A stretch of 64,000 nt of DNA, taken from contig NZ_CP009302.1 in the NCBI RefSeq assembly GCF_000814825.1, forward strand, positions 682,001 through 746,000, given 5' to 3'. Source of the DNA: Berryella intestinalis (lineage in GTDB: Bacteria > Actinomycetota > Coriobacteriia > Coriobacteriales > Eggerthellaceae). Shown here piece by piece: positions 1 through 9,167 of this stretch. Each line of letters opens with the position of its first letter. Positions within the stretch are counted from its first letter, which is position 1. The translations under genes were made by a program, and so were the position numbers. The notes under the pieces were generated by a model, which saw nothing but the letters and a program-made list of their open reading frames with translations, did not search any database and had not been told where the DNA came from.

Positions 1-164
1 AGGCTGTCGAGGAGATCTTCGACGTCACGGTGGTCAAGGTCAACACGCTTACGGTCAAGCCGAAGAAGAAGCGCGTCCGCGTCCAGCAGGGTTACACCCG
101 CACGTGGAAGAAGGCCATGGTCACGCTGAAGGACGGCGACACCATCGAGCTGTTCGCCTCCTAA
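1..164 (+). CDS. rplW: 50S ribosomal protein L23, C-terminal part
   Basis: The last 53 codons of an open frame that enters from the left edge, in frame from base 3 and ending in TAA at 162-164. The encoded tail has the basic stretch KPKKKRVR, then [15 protein letters not shown] and KDGDTIELF, which is the C-terminus of bacterial uL23. The protein binds 23S rRNA near the exit tunnel and is the docking site for trigger factor and SRP. It would normally be followed directly by rplB. Here a terminator follows after 24 bases and rplB lies 5.4 kb downstream. Partial only because of the window edge. Confidence 0.93.
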   Translation, partial: AVEEIFDVTVVKVNTLTVKPKKKRVRVQQGYTRTWKKAMVTLKDGDTIELFAS

Positions 165-188
165 GCGACACCGCACTGCCTGTTCGAA

Positions 189-219
189 GAGGGCGTCCCG
201 CTGAGGGGCGCCCTCTTTT
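189..219 (+). terminator. Intrinsic terminator after rplW
   Basis: An 11-bp stem, GAGGGCGTCCC (189-199) with GGGGCGCCCTC (205-215), holding one G-U wobble and a GCTGA loop, followed by TTTT at 216-219. It lies 24 bp after the rplW stop, so it should end the first part of the S10 operon here. Confidence 0.88.
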
Positions 220-362
220 CCGTTCGGATGGATTACAATACCCATCGTGTGCGCGCTGCATGCGCCCACGGGGCGGTCGGTCCGCGCCGCACACGTCTTT
301 TGGTTCGGATGCCGCCTGCCCCATGGGCACGGTTCGGCTCTTTCGATTTCGAGGGGGATCGC

Positions 363-1658
363 ATGAAGGTCATCAAGAAGGAAAACCCCAACGGCACCTT
401 CCATCTCAAAGCCGTCGCGTCGACCGAAGAGGTCAGCCGCGTGCTCGATGCCGCCCAGGAGGTGTTCTGCCAGCAGATGGGCGTGATGCCCGTTCCCGGT
501 TCGTCTTTGGCCCAAGCGGCCGTCGAGCAGCTGGGGATCAAGGATCTCGACGCCATCGTCGCCGGCCAGGCGGTCGAGTACCTCGTTCCCATGGCGTTCG
601 AGAAGCACGGCATGATTCCCGCCTTCATCCCGCAGGTGCGCGCCGACAACCCGGTGCGCCGCGGCAAGACCTTCGAGTTCGAGTTCGACGCGACGCCCAA
701 GCCCGCCTACGAACTGTCCAGCTACGAGGCGGTTTCCATCACGGTGGAGCCCTACGGAAGCGTCGATGACGAAGTCGCCGCCCAGCTCGAGCAGATCGCC
801 GAGAACTTCTCGACGTTCGAGTCCGCCGATGCGGCCCCCATCGATCAGGGCATGACGGTGTTTCTGGCCGTGCGCTGCCTGTCCGATGGGGAAGAGGTTC
901 CGGGCGTCACCACGCCGGGGCGCAGCTACCAGGTGGGCGTCGGCATGATGCCCCCGTCGTTCGACGAGGGAATTCTGGGCATGAACGTGGGCGAGGAGCG
1001 CTCGTTTACCTTCCTCGCGCCCGACATCGACGCCGAGGGCAACCCCTCCGAGAAGGAGTACCGGGCCGAGGTCACGTACCTCGAGACCCAAAAGCGCGTC
1101 AAGGCCGAGATCACCGACGAGTTCGTAACCTACACGTTCCCGATGTACTCTTCGGTCGAACAGCTGCGCGCATCCATCTTCGAGGACCTGGACGGCAAGC
1201 GCCGTGCGGGCTACGAAGAGTACAAGCGCAACCTCGCCGCCGACGAGCTGGGGAAGCGCTTCGAAGGCAAGATCGCCGACGAAGTGTACGAGGGCACCAT
1301 GCGCAACACGGTGATGAACATGCGCGCCGAAGTCCAGCAGCAGGGCATGCGCTGGGAGGACTTCGTGGCCCAGAACGGGGGAGACCAACAGGTCAACATG
1401 ATGCTGATGATGCAGGTGCGCTCGATGCTCGTTCAGGGCTACGCGCTCGACGCCCTGTATCGCCACGAGCGCCTCTCCTACACCGACGAGGACGTCATGG
1501 ACGTATGCCGCGCGTTCAATCCGGCCGACCCCGCGCTTGCTCGCCGTCGTATGGAGGAGATGGGCCACAGCCTCACCCTGAAGGAGTCCGCCGAACGGCT
1601 GTGCGCGAACAAGTGGCTCGTCGATCACGCCCGCATCGAGGTGCGCGGCGAGGAGTAG
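363..1658 (+). CDS. tig: Trigger factor-like chaperone/peptidyl-prolyl isomerase, atypical N-terminus
   Basis: 431 residues, the usual trigger factor size. The ATG at 363 follows GAGGGGG and gives MKVIKKENPNGTF. The order matches trigger factor: an N-terminal domain to about residue 110 (ending in the conserved edge strand FEFEFDATPKPAYELSSYE), an FKBP-type isomerase domain at about 150-235 (PPSFDEGILGMNVGEERSF corresponds to the IPGFEDGI region), and a helical C-terminal chaperone domain. The ribosome-docking signature GFRxGxxP is absent; the corresponding loop appears to be MGVMPVPG. Trigger factor docks on L23, whose gene lies immediately upstream, although a terminator separates the two. 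It could be the only trigger factor of the genome or a diverged paralogue. The family is clear, but ribosome binding is uncertain. Confidence 0.82.
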   Translation: MKVIKKENPNGTFHLKAVASTEEVSRVLDAAQEVFCQQMGVMPVPGSSLAQAAVEQLGIKDLDAIVAGQAVEYLVPMAFEKHGMIPAFIPQVRADNPVRRGKTFEFEFDATPKPAYELSSYEAVSITVEPYGSVDDEVAAQLEQIAENFSTFESADAAPIDQGMTVFLAVRCLSDGEEVPGVTTPGRSYQVGVGMMPPSFDEGILGMNVGEERSFTFLAPDIDAEGNPSEKEYRAEVTYLETQKRVKAEITDEFVTYTFPMYSSVEQLRASIFEDLDGKRRAGYEEYKRNLAADELGKRFEGKIADEVYEGTMRNTVMNMRAEVQQQGMRWEDFVAQNGGDQQVNMMLMMQVRSMLVQGYALDALYRHERLSYTDEDVMDVCRAFNPADPALARRRMEEMGHSLTLKESAERLCANKWLVDHARIEVRGEE

Positions 1659-1687
1659 ACGCCGTTCCGAAGACGGGCGCATAAAGT

Positions 1688-1716
1688 TTGACATAGCTTA
1701 CAACCTCGCGTATAAC
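1688..1716 (+). promoter_or_regulatory. Sigma-70-type promoter for the CWB2 surface protein gene
   Basis: TTGACA at 1688-1693, a 17-bp spacer, then TATAAC at 1711-1716. This is a near-consensus promoter in a locally AT-rich patch, 61 bp before the proposed start codon. Confidence 0.85.
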
Positions 1717-1776
1717 GGTGAAGTTATATGGAGCGAACAAAGTTCGCCGAAGCTTCATCGATCAAGGAGGTTGCAG

Positions 1777-4047
1777 GTGGGATACGCATTCGATTGCGGA
1801 AGATACGCGCGCAAAGGGACGGCCGTCGCTCTTTCGGCCGTCCTGGCGCTTTCAGGGGCGGGTGCCGTGTTTTCCGTCGAGAGTGCCTACGCGCTGGAAA
1901 ACACGGACCCGGCGACGGCACCCGAATACACCTACCGTTTCTCGGTAAGCAAGGTCGAAGCGGTCGATTCGACCAAAAGCGTGGTGCTCCACATCGACGG
2001 CATGGGGATCCGATCCGAGGCGGGTTGGTGGTACCGGGTGTCCGACCAGATCCAGAACTTCCAGATCGACGGAGTTTACGTCAGGGACTTCAAGAACTAC
2101 GTCCACGCCCGCTGCGACACCGCGGCCGGCACGCTTACGCTGACGGGGCAGACCGAGCTCTACGACATGGTGAAGAAGTGCGGCGACAAGCACCAGGTGG
2201 TCGTGAACTTCACCGACGGTGCCGGCAAATCCTACCGCTTCGTGAAAGAGGATGCCGGCTACGTGGCCCATGCGGGCACTCCCGGATCGGGAGCCGAAGA
2301 CCCGGGCCTGGGCGACCGGAAGGTCACGTACTACATCATGAACGCGGCCCGCGGCGACGGTAGCGGGTTCGGCAACTACAAGGGCGAATTCTACCTGTAC
2401 CTCAACGAGGGCGTGTCCACCGCCGACTTCGTGTCCAAGATGAAAGAGGTCTACATCAACGGAACGAAGGTTACCGACCCGTCCATCTTCACCTCCAGCG
2501 CGCTGCACGTCGACCGCATTCACACCAACGAATACCAGCGCGAAGCCTATAACCTGTGGCATGTGGACGAACAGGGCAAGACGAAGGGCGACAACAAGAT
2601 CAAGGTCGTTCTGAAAGACGGCACCGTCGTCGAGTTCGACGAGCAGAACAAGCCCGATCCCAAGACGATCCCCCATGTGTCCTACGTATCGCTCGACGAC
2701 ATCGACAAAATCGAGATCGCGGGTTCGAACCAGATCTGCATCGAACTGAAGGGCAGCAGCTCAACCAAGAAGAACTACTTCTTCAACGAGATCGAGTCGA
2801 TCGACGTCAACGGGGTGGAGCTTCCCATCAAGGAGTTCCATCGCGGAATGGCCCACGACATCTGCAGCGTCGAGTACGGCTCGGCAGCCGAGGGCATCCT
2901 GAAGCGCCATAACGAGGCGTGGAACAAAAACGCCGAGAATCCGGTCGTCGTGTTCCACCTCAAGGACAAGACCACCCTCACATGGCCCAAGGGCGCGGTC
3001 GCTCCCAAGCCCGGCGGCGAGGCCGAGGTTCCCGGAGAGGGCGGCAACCAAGCCGCAAAGCAGGCCGAATGGGTGCGCCTTGCGGGCGATGACGCCTTCG
3101 GCACGATGAAATCCATCACTTCGAGTGCCCATGGCTGGGCCGACGGATCGTGCAAGACCGTCGTTTTGGCCACGTCGTCGGGCTATTGGGACGCGCTGTC
3201 CGCGGCCGCCCTCGCCGGCGCCCACAAAGCGCCCGTCCTCATCACCGACGCTTCGTCGCTGACCGACCAGACTGCCTCCGAAATCCGCCGCCTGGGCGCC
3301 GAGAAGGTCGTGATCTGCGGCGGCGAGGCCGCCGTTTCGGCCGAGGTCGAGCGCGCCGTCAAGGGCCTCGGCGCAGCCGTCGAGCGCGCTCAGGGCGAGG
3401 ACGCCCAGGCGACCGCCGTCGAGATCGCCAAGCGCGTGCGCGCCCAAGCCAAGCCCACGACCTGCATCGTGGCCACGTCCGCGGGCTATTACGACGCTCT
3501 GTCGGTTTCCCCGTGGTCGTACAGCTCGGCTGCGCCCATATACCTCACGGACGCCGAGGGTAACCTGGGAGAGGCGGCCCTGGCCGACATGAAGGCCGCG
3601 GGCTACACCCGCGCCGTCATCGTGGGCGGAACGGCCGCGATAGCGGACGGCACCGAGGCCAAGCTCGCCGAAGCGCTTGGCACAGCACCCGGCTCGGTTT
3701 CGAGGATCGCGGGCCAAGACGCGTGGCAGACTTCGGCTGCGATAGCGAAGGCCCAGATCGAAGCCGATCCCACCTGCGCTCGCACCGTGGGCGTGGCCGA
3801 TGGGAACGGGTACTGGGACGCTCTGACTGGCGGCGCTCTCATCGGGAAGGCCAACGGCGTCATGCTGCTCGTGCCCCACGACGGCCCGACGTCCGAGGGA
3901 GGCTCGTTCTCCTATGACGCCTTCACCATCGAAAACGTCATCAAGAAGCACGCCGATGCGATCGAGCGCGCGTTCGTGTTCGGCGGCGAGGCGGCCGTGC
4001 CCGCGTCCACGATGGATGCCGCCCGCGATGCCGAAGCGAGCAAATAG
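1777..4047 (+). CDS. Secreted protein with three cell wall-binding repeat 2 (CWB2) domains
   Basis: 756 residues from GTG at 1777, placed 6 bp after a perfect AAGGAGG (1764-1770); the in-frame TTG at 1771 abuts that site and is less likely. A signal peptide spans about residues 1-35 (hydrophobic VALSAVLALSGAGAVF, likely cleavage after SAYA). Residues about 40-425 are a large region I do not recognise, with beta-rich segments that look repeated (KVTYYIMNAARG, YVSLDDIDKIEI). Residues about 431-755 hold three CWB2 repeats with the typical motifs TSSGYWDALSAAAL, TSAGYYDALS and DGNGYWDALTGGAL and the partner motifs VVICGGEAAV, AVIVGGTAAI and AFVFGGEAAV. CWB2 triplets bind secondary wall polymers non-covalently in Gram-positive bacteria. 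It has its own promoter and terminator, so it is monocistronic inside a ribosomal locus. The function of the N-terminal region is unknown. Confidence 0.88.
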   Translation: MGYAFDCGRYARKGTAVALSAVLALSGAGAVFSVESAYALENTDPATAPEYTYRFSVSKVEAVDSTKSVVLHIDGMGIRSEAGWWYRVSDQIQNFQIDGVYVRDFKNYVHARCDTAAGTLTLTGQTELYDMVKKCGDKHQVVVNFTDGAGKSYRFVKEDAGYVAHAGTPGSGAEDPGLGDRKVTYYIMNAARGDGSGFGNYKGEFYLYLNEGVSTADFVSKMKEVYINGTKVTDPSIFTSSALHVDRIHTNEYQREAYNLWHVDEQGKTKGDNKIKVVLKDGTVVEFDEQNKPDPKTIPHVSYVSLDDIDKIEIAGSNQICIELKGSSSTKKNYFFNEIESIDVNGVELPIKEFHRGMAHDICSVEYGSAAEGILKRHNEAWNKNAENPVVVFHLKDKTTLTWPKGAVAPKPGGEAEVPGEGGNQAAKQAEWVRLAGDDAFGTMKSITSSAHGWADGSCKTVVLATSSGYWDALSAAALAGAHKAPVLITDASSLTDQTASEIRRLGAEKVVICGGEAAVSAEVERAVKGLGAAVERAQGEDAQATAVEIAKRVRAQAKPTTCIVATSAGYYDALSVSPWSYSSAAPIYLTDAEGNLGEAALADMKAAGYTRAVIVGGTAAIADGTEAKLAEALGTAPGSVSRIAGQDAWQTSAAIAKAQIEADPTCARTVGVADGNGYWDALTGGALIGKANGVMLLVPHDGPTSEGGSFSYDAFTIENVIKKHADAIERAFVFGGEAAVPASTMDAARDAEASK

Positions 4048-4067
4048 GGAAGCGCCCGAGGCGCTTT

Positions 4068-4105
4068 GCCGCCCCTGCGCGGACGTTCGCCGCGCAAGGG
4101 GCGGC
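4068..4105 (+). other. Long inverted repeat downstream of the CWB2 gene
   Basis: GCCGCCCCTGCGCGG (4068-4082) can pair with CCGCGCAAGGGGCGGC (4090-4105) over 15 bp with one bulged A. No T-run follows. It may stabilise the mRNA 3' end ahead of the terminator at 4141. Confidence 0.5.
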
Positions 4106-4140
4106 CGGAAGCGGGGCCGACCGTATGGGCCGGGACTTCG

Positions 4141-4168
4141 AGGGACCGAGTGCGCTCGGTCCCTTTTT
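4141..4168 (+). terminator. Intrinsic terminator after the CWB2 gene
   Basis: A perfect stem AGGGACCGAG / CTCGGTCCCT (4141-4150 with 4155-4164) around a TGCG loop, followed by Ts to 4168. Confidence 0.88.
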
Positions 4169-4291
4169 CGCGCCGACGCCGCACGGTGCAGGTTTTTTGC
4201 GGATGCGTCCACGGATCCCGTGCCGACGGGGTGCGTTTGCAGTATGGTATCCCGTCGGAACGAACTGCATGCCGAAACGATAGGAGATCGC

Positions 4292-5215
4292 GTGGGCGAA
4301 TCCAACCTGGGTCGCGTCCTTCTGATTGCAAACCCCGCCGCGAACAACGGCCGCGTGAGGAACGTGGCCCTCGAGGCCCGAGATGCCCTGCGCACGGCAT
4401 GCCCTTCGGTCGAAGAGGTGCAGCTGGTGCTGACCGAGCAGCCGGCGCATGCGACCCGCATCGCCTCGTCGGCGCATACGTGGGACACCGTGGTGGCCCT
4501 GGGCGGCGACGGGGTGGCCCACGAGGTGGCAAACGGCCTCATGTGCATCGAGGTCGCCGATCGGCCCTTGTTCGGCCTGCTCCCGTTCGGGTCGGGCAAC
4601 GACTACGCGCGCACGCTGGGCATGCCCAGCGACCTGCGCGCAGCGGTCCGGGCGCTGGAGCGCGCCCATCCCCATCGCTTCGATTTGGGCGTGTGCAACG
4701 GGGAATTCTTCCTGCAGACGCTTTCCTTCGGCTTGGACGCGGCCATCGCGCTCGATACGGTTCAGCGGCGCAAGACCACGCGGCTTTCGGGCGCGCCCCT
4801 CTACCTCGTGAGCGGTTTGAGCCAGCTCATCGGGCATCTCGACGTTCATTGCGCGAAGCTCTCCGTCGACGGGGCCGACCCCGTTTCCCTCGACGTGCAT
4901 CTTCTGGCCGTCCAAAACGGCGTGACGTACGGGGGAGGGTTCGCGGTGTGCCCCGATGCGCGCCCCGACGACGCCGAGCTCGATCTGTGCTGGGTCGACG
5001 GCCCCCAGTCGGTCGCCCGGGCGACCAAGACCTTCCTTTTGGCGAAGGGCGGAAAGCACACGGTGCGCCCCGGCGTGCGCTTCAGCCGCGGATCGCGCGT
5101 CACCGTCGAGTTTTCGGCTGCCGTTCCCGCCCAGATCGACGGGGAAGAGCTGAAGGGGACGCGCTTCGAGATCGGCGTCGCGCCCCGCGCCCTTTCGGTG
5201 CTTGCCCTCGCCTAG
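4292..5215 (+). CDS. Diacylglycerol kinase/sphingosine kinase family lipid kinase
   Basis: 307 residues. GTG at 4292 is 5 bp after AGGAG (4282-4286). The N-terminus LLIANPAANNGR and the glycine loop VVALGGDGVAHEVANGL (about residues 69-85) are the nucleotide-binding motifs of the DAGK catalytic domain. LLPFGSGNDYARTLGM is the second conserved block, and the C-terminal half ends in the family's IDGEEL segment. The enzyme would phosphorylate diacylglycerol, or a related membrane lipid, to recycle it into phosphatidate on the inner membrane face. It stands alone between a terminator and the rplB promoter. The true lipid substrate cannot be read from sequence. Confidence 0.85.
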   Translation: MGESNLGRVLLIANPAANNGRVRNVALEARDALRTACPSVEEVQLVLTEQPAHATRIASSAHTWDTVVALGGDGVAHEVANGLMCIEVADRPLFGLLPFGSGNDYARTLGMPSDLRAAVRALERAHPHRFDLGVCNGEFFLQTLSFGLDAAIALDTVQRRKTTRLSGAPLYLVSGLSQLIGHLDVHCAKLSVDGADPVSLDVHLLAVQNGVTYGGGFAVCPDARPDDAELDLCWVDGPQSVARATKTFLLAKGGKHTVRPGVRFSRGSRVTVEFSAAVPAQIDGEELKGTRFEIGVAPRALSVLALA

Positions 5216-5372
5216 GCCGCTTTCGGCAGCGCCCCTCAACCGCTTCGGCGGCAGCGGTTCCCCAAAAAGGGCCCTGCGCCGTTTCGGGCGGGCGGTTTTC
5301 AGCCCCTTTCCGCGTCCGTCCGTCGGTGCGCGAGGGGCGCTTGTGCGCAGGTTATGTGCTCATCTGGGCTTC
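5216..5372. other. Gene-free stretch before the rplB promoter
   Basis: Together with the leader, this is a gap of about 400 bp. It holds a 7-bp hairpin AACCGCT / AGCGGTT (5238-5259) without a T-run, perhaps marking the end of the lipid kinase transcript. No convincing gene is seen: the reading frame across 5202-5513 has no ribosome binding site and no recognisable protein. Confidence 0.55.
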
Positions 5373-5401
5373 TTGATAATAATTTCCCTTCTGTATATAA
5401 T
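5373..5401 (+). promoter_or_regulatory. Promoter of the rplB ribosomal operon
   Basis: TTGATA at 5373-5378, a 17-bp spacer, then a perfect TATAAT at 5396-5401. The surrounding bases are AT-rich in an otherwise GC-rich region. It provides transcription for rplB onward, which cannot come from the terminated rplW transcript. Confidence 0.88.
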
Positions 5402-5407
5402 TCTTCC

Positions 5408-5611
5408 TTGTGTCTGGGCGATCTATGGATACACCCGGACGCGTGGATTATCGGAGTCGAAAGCGCGTGCCCTCATCATGCGCAGGTCGGCAATCGTGAT
5501 CCACGGCATGTAGGGGGTCTTTGGTGTACGACGAGGCGTGCGAGCAAAGGCCCGGAAGAGAGATGTTCGAAGTCCGTTGCGCTTCGGGCGTCTGAGAAAG
5601 GAAACACTAGC
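5408..5611 (+). promoter_or_regulatory. About 200-nt 5' leader of the rplB operon
   Basis: Between the promoter and the rplB ATG lie about 200 transcribed nucleotides with no convincing gene. It contains short stem possibilities such as CGAAG / CTTCG near 5568-5586 and ends in the ribosome binding site GAAAGGAAAC. Ribosomal operons often carry autoregulatory leaders; this one is a candidate but matches no leader I can name. Confidence 0.45.
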
Positions 5612-6442
5612 ATGGGAGTCAAGCAGTACAAGCCGACTAGCCCCGGCCGCCGTTTCCAGATGGTCTCCGATTTCGCGGAGATCACCACGGATAAGCCGGA
5701 GAAGTCGCTCCTCGCGCCCCTGTCCAAGAAGGCAGGACGCAACAACAACGGCCGCATCACCACCCGCCATCAGGGCGGCGGACACAAGCGCCGTTACCGT
5801 ATCATCGACTTCAAGCGCAACAAAGACGGCGTGCCCGCCAAGGTTGCCACGGTCGAGTACGACCCCAACCGTTCCGCCCGCATCGCCCTTCTGCACTATG
5901 TGGACGGCGAGAAGCGCTACATCCTGCACCCCAAGGGGCTGCACGTGGGCGACATGATCGTGAGCGGTCCCGAGGCCGACATCAAGCCCGGCAACGCGCT
6001 TCCCCTCGCGAACATCCCCGTCGGCACCCTCATCCACGCCGTCGAGCTCCAGCCCGGCAAGGGCGCGGCGCTCGCTCGCTCCGCGGGAACCAGCATCCAG
6101 CTCATGGGCAAGGAAGGCAAGTACGCCATCCTGCGCATGCCCTCCTCCGAAATGCGCCGCGTGCTGCTCACCTGCCGTGCGACCGTCGGAGAGGTCGGCA
6201 ACGCCGAGCACTCCAACATCAAGATCGGCAAGGCCGGCCGTAGCCGCTGGCTGGGCATCCGTCCCACCGTCCGCGGTACCGTCATGAACCCGGTCGACCA
6301 TCCGCACGGCGGCGGCGAAGGCAAGAACAAGTCCTCGGGCCGTCACCCCGTGTCTCCGTGGGGCGTTCCCACCAAGGGCCATCGCACCCGCAACCGCAAG
6401 AAGGCTTCGAGCCGCCTGATCATCCGCCGCCGCAAGAAGTAG
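5612..6442 (+). CDS. rplB: 50S ribosomal protein L2
   Basis: 276 residues, full length. ATG at 5612 after GAAAGGAAACACTAGC gives [15 protein letters not shown], the standard bacterial uL2 start. The protein supports peptidyl-transferase centre assembly; the conserved C-terminal segment [14 protein letters not shown], with the universally conserved His, is intact. First gene after the operon break, transcribed from its own promoter. Confidence 0.98.
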   Translation: MGVKQYKPTSPGRRFQMVSDFAEITTDKPEKSLLAPLSKKAGRNNNGRITTRHQGGGHKRRYRIIDFKRNKDGVPAKVATVEYDPNRSARIALLHYVDGEKRYILHPKGLHVGDMIVSGPEADIKPGNALPLANIPVGTLIHAVELQPGKGAALARSAGTSIQLMGKEGKYAILRMPSSEMRRVLLTCRATVGEVGNAEHSNIKIGKAGRSRWLGIRPTVRGTVMNPVDHPHGGGEGKNKSSGRHPVSPWGVPTKGHRTRNRKKASSRLIIRRRKK

Positions 6443-6463
6443 CGCACGCGAAAAGGAGCAATA

Positions 6464-6736
6464 GTGAGCAGAAGTTTGAAGAAGGGACCTTTCGTCGAGC
6501 CGCGCCTTCTCGGTCGTATCGAGGCTATGAACGAAGCCGGAACCAAGGACGTCGTGAAGACCTGGTCTCGTGCGTCCACCATCTTCCCCGAGATGGTCGG
6601 TCACACGATCGCCGTTCACGACGGACGCAAGCACGTCCCCGTCTATGTAACCGAGTCCATGGTCGGCCACAAGCTGGGAGAGTTCTCTCCGACCCGCACC
6701 TTCAAGGGTCACGCAGCCGACAAGCGCAAGAAATAA
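6464..6736 (+). CDS. rpsS: 30S ribosomal protein S19
   Basis: 90 residues from GTG at 6464 after [27 protein letters not shown] is the canonical uS19 start, with the conserved [11 protein letters not shown] and [14 protein letters not shown] blocks. Binds 16S rRNA in the 30S head. Lies 21 bp after rplB in standard S10-operon order. Confidence 0.98.
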   Translation: MSRSLKKGPFVEPRLLGRIEAMNEAGTKDVVKTWSRASTIFPEMVGHTIAVHDGRKHVPVYVTESMVGHKLGEFSPTRTFKGHAADKRKK

Positions 6737-6750
6737 GGAGAGGGTGAACA

Positions 6751-7092
6751 ATGGAAGCTAGAGCTATCGCACGTTACGTGCGTGTTTCGCCCCGCAAGGC
6801 GCGCGTCGTCGTCGATCTGGTCCGCGGCAAATCCGTGGTGCAGGCTCGCGAGATCCTCGCGTTCACGAACCGCGGCATCGCCGAGTGCGTCGAGAAGACC
6901 CTGAATTCCGCGGTCGCCAATGCCGAGAACCTTCATCATGTCCGTCCGGAGTCCCTCGTCGTCAAGGAAGCCTATGTCGACGAAGGCCCGACCTTGAAGC
7001 GCATTCGTCCGCGCGCGAAGGGTTCCGCTTCACGTATTCGCAAGCGTTCGAGCCACATCACCATCGTTGTTGGCACGCGAGAGGAGGCATAA
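6751..7092 (+). CDS. rplV: 50S ribosomal protein L22
   Basis: 113 residues, [20 protein letters not shown], with the beta-hairpin region of uL22 that lines the exit tunnel ([22 protein letters not shown]). ATG at 6751 follows AAGGAGAGGG. Normal length and place. Confidence 0.98.
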   Translation: MEARAIARYVRVSPRKARVVVDLVRGKSVVQAREILAFTNRGIAECVEKTLNSAVANAENLHHVRPESLVVKEAYVDEGPTLKRIRPRAKGSASRIRKRSSHITIVVGTREEA

Positions 7093-7098
7093 AGCCTT

Positions 7099-7824
7099 AT
7101 GGGTCAGAAAGTAAGCCCTACCGGTTTCCGTCTCGGCATCACCGAGGATTGGCGTAGCCGCTGGTATGCGGGCAAGGATTACGCCGCCAACCTCGAGAAC
7201 GACATCGCCATCCGCTCGTTCCTCGAGCGCGAGCTGTCCCGTGCCTCGGTCTCCCGCGTCGAGATCGAGCGCGCCGGCGACAAGACCAAGGTCATCATCA
7301 CCACGGCCCGTCCCGGCGTCGTGATCGGCAAGAAGGGTTCGGAGATCGACGCTCTGCGCAAGAAGCTGCAAAACATCGCGACGGGAACCGTTTCGGTCGA
7401 GGTCATCGAGGTCAAAAGCCCCGAGCTGGACGCCACCCTGGTCGCCCAGTCCATCGCCGAGCAGCTGGAGGGCCGCGTCGCCTTCCGCCGCGCCATGCGC
7501 AAGGCCGTTCAGTCCGCGATGAAAAGCGGTGCCAAGGGCATCCGCATCCAGTGCGCCGGCCGCCTGGGCGGCGCCGAGATGAGCCGTCGCGAGTGGTATC
7601 GCGAGGGCCGCGTGCCGCTGCACACGCTGCGTGCCAAGATCGACTACGGCACTCACACCGCAGCGACTACCATGGGCTCCATCGGGGTTCAGGTTTGGAT
7701 CTATCATGGCGAGGTCCTGCCGGGCCAGAAGGCTCCGCAGCCTGCTCTCGAGGGCAGCGCTCGCCCGAATCGCGCTCGTCGCAACAACCACCGCGGCGAC
7801 CGCAACGAGAGGGGTGCTAAGTAG
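7099..7824 (+). CDS. rpsC: 30S ribosomal protein S3
   Basis: 241 residues beginning [18 protein letters not shown]. It carries the type II KH domain with the loop [11 protein letters not shown] (about residues 74-84) and the C-terminal S3 domain with [26 protein letters not shown]-type sequence. Forms part of the mRNA entry site helicase with S4 and S5. The start is 6 bp after rplV, whose end supplies the GAGGAGG ribosome binding site. Confidence 0.98.
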   Translation: MGQKVSPTGFRLGITEDWRSRWYAGKDYAANLENDIAIRSFLERELSRASVSRVEIERAGDKTKVIITTARPGVVIGKKGSEIDALRKKLQNIATGTVSVEVIEVKSPELDATLVAQSIAEQLEGRVAFRRAMRKAVQSAMKSGAKGIRIQCAGRLGGAEMSRREWYREGRVPLHTLRAKIDYGTHTAATTMGSIGVQVWIYHGEVLPGQKAPQPALEGSARPNRARRNNHRGDRNERGAK

Positions 7825-8247
<423 letters not shown>

Positions 8248-8448
8248 ATGAAAGCAGCAGAGATTCGCGAGCTTTCCGCAGAGGATCTGACGGCAAAGCT
8301 TCAGGAGGCCCGCGCAGAGCTTTTCAACCTGCGCTTCCAGATGGCCACGAGCCAGCTGGACAACACCGCCCGCCTCGGCCAGGTCAAAAAGGACATCGCT
8401 CGTATCCAGACTGAGATGCGCGCGCGTGAGCTTAAGGCTCTTAACTAG
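8248..8448 (+). CDS. rpmC: 50S ribosomal protein L29
   Basis: 66 residues, [20 protein letters not shown], two antiparallel helices as in uL29, with [19 protein letters not shown]. Starts on the base after the rplP stop. Sits beside L23 at the tunnel exit. Confidence 0.97.
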   Translation: MKAAEIRELSAEDLTAKLQEARAELFNLRFQMATSQLDNTARLGQVKKDIARIQTEMRARELKALN

Positions 8449-8476
8449 AGCGCGGATTTTAGGAAGGTAGAAGAAC

Positions 8477-8737
8477 ATGACTGATGAACGCAACTCTCGC
8501 AAGGTCCGTCAGGGCATCGTCGTCAGCGACGCCAATGACAAGACCTGCGTAGTGCAGATCAAGGATCGCAAGCCTCATCCCATCTACGGCAAGATGATGA
8601 CCACCACCAAGAAGTTCCACGCTCATGACGAGAACAACGAGGCCCATGTCGGCGACACCGTCCTGATCATGGAGACCCGCCCGCTGTCCAAGATGAAGCG
8701 CTGGCGCCTGGTGAAAATCGTCGAGAAGGCACAGTAG
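8477..8737 (+). CDS. rpsQ: 30S ribosomal protein S17
   Basis: 86 residues, [21 protein letters not shown]-fold protein uS17 with [18 protein letters not shown] and [22 protein letters not shown]-type blocks. Preceded by AGGAAGGTAG. Binds the 5' domain of 16S rRNA. Confidence 0.97.
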   Translation: MTDERNSRKVRQGIVVSDANDKTCVVQIKDRKPHPIYGKMMTTTKKFHAHDENNEAHVGDTVLIMETRPLSKMKRWRLVKIVEKAQ

Positions 8738-8785
8738 TTTGCGGCTTTGCTGCATTCTCCTCTAGAGGAAAGTAAGGTAGAAGCA

Positions 8786-9154
8786 ATGATTCAGGTGCAA
8801 ACCATGCTCACGGTTGCCGATAACTCCGGCGCCCGTAAGGTGCAGTGCATCAAGGTCCTCGGCGGCACCGGCCGTCGCTATGCCGGCCTTGGCGATGTCA
8901 TCATCTGCGCGGTTAAGGAGGCGACCCCCAACGCCAACGTGAAGAAGGGCGATGTCGTGCGCTGCGTCGTCGTTCGCGTGAAGAAGGAGGTGCGCCGCAA
9001 GGACGGAAGCTACATCCGCTTCGATCAGAACTCCGCCGTTCTGATCAACGAGGACGGCTCGCCCCGCGGCACGCGCATCTTCGGGCCCGTCGCCCGCGAA
9101 CTGCGCGACAAGAAGTATATGAAGATCGTGTCTTTGGCACCGGAAACGCTGTAA
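8786..9154 (+). CDS. rplN: 50S ribosomal protein L14
   Basis: 122 residues, the exact bacterial uL14 length, from ATG at 8786 ([20 protein letters not shown]). The in-frame ATG 39 bp upstream would add a non-conserved 13-residue tail and is rejected. Contains the signature region [20 protein letters not shown]. The ribosome binding site lies in AGAGGAAAGTAAGG. Confidence 0.98.
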   Translation: MIQVQTMLTVADNSGARKVQCIKVLGGTGRRYAGLGDVIICAVKEATPNANVKKGDVVRCVVVRVKKEVRRKDGSYIRFDQNSAVLINEDGSPRGTRIFGPVARELRDKKYMKIVSLAPETL

Positions 9155-9167
9155 AGGAGGTGCGCTG

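Noticed and set aside
2761-4599. Minus-strand open frame of about 610 codons opposite the CWB2 gene
   Set aside because: Repeats of the CWB2 coding strand give an open antisense frame; no start signal or domain is visible.
5202-5513. Possible small gene overlapping the rplB promoter
   Set aside because: It spans a near-consensus promoter, has no ribosome binding site and has no recognisable protein sequence.
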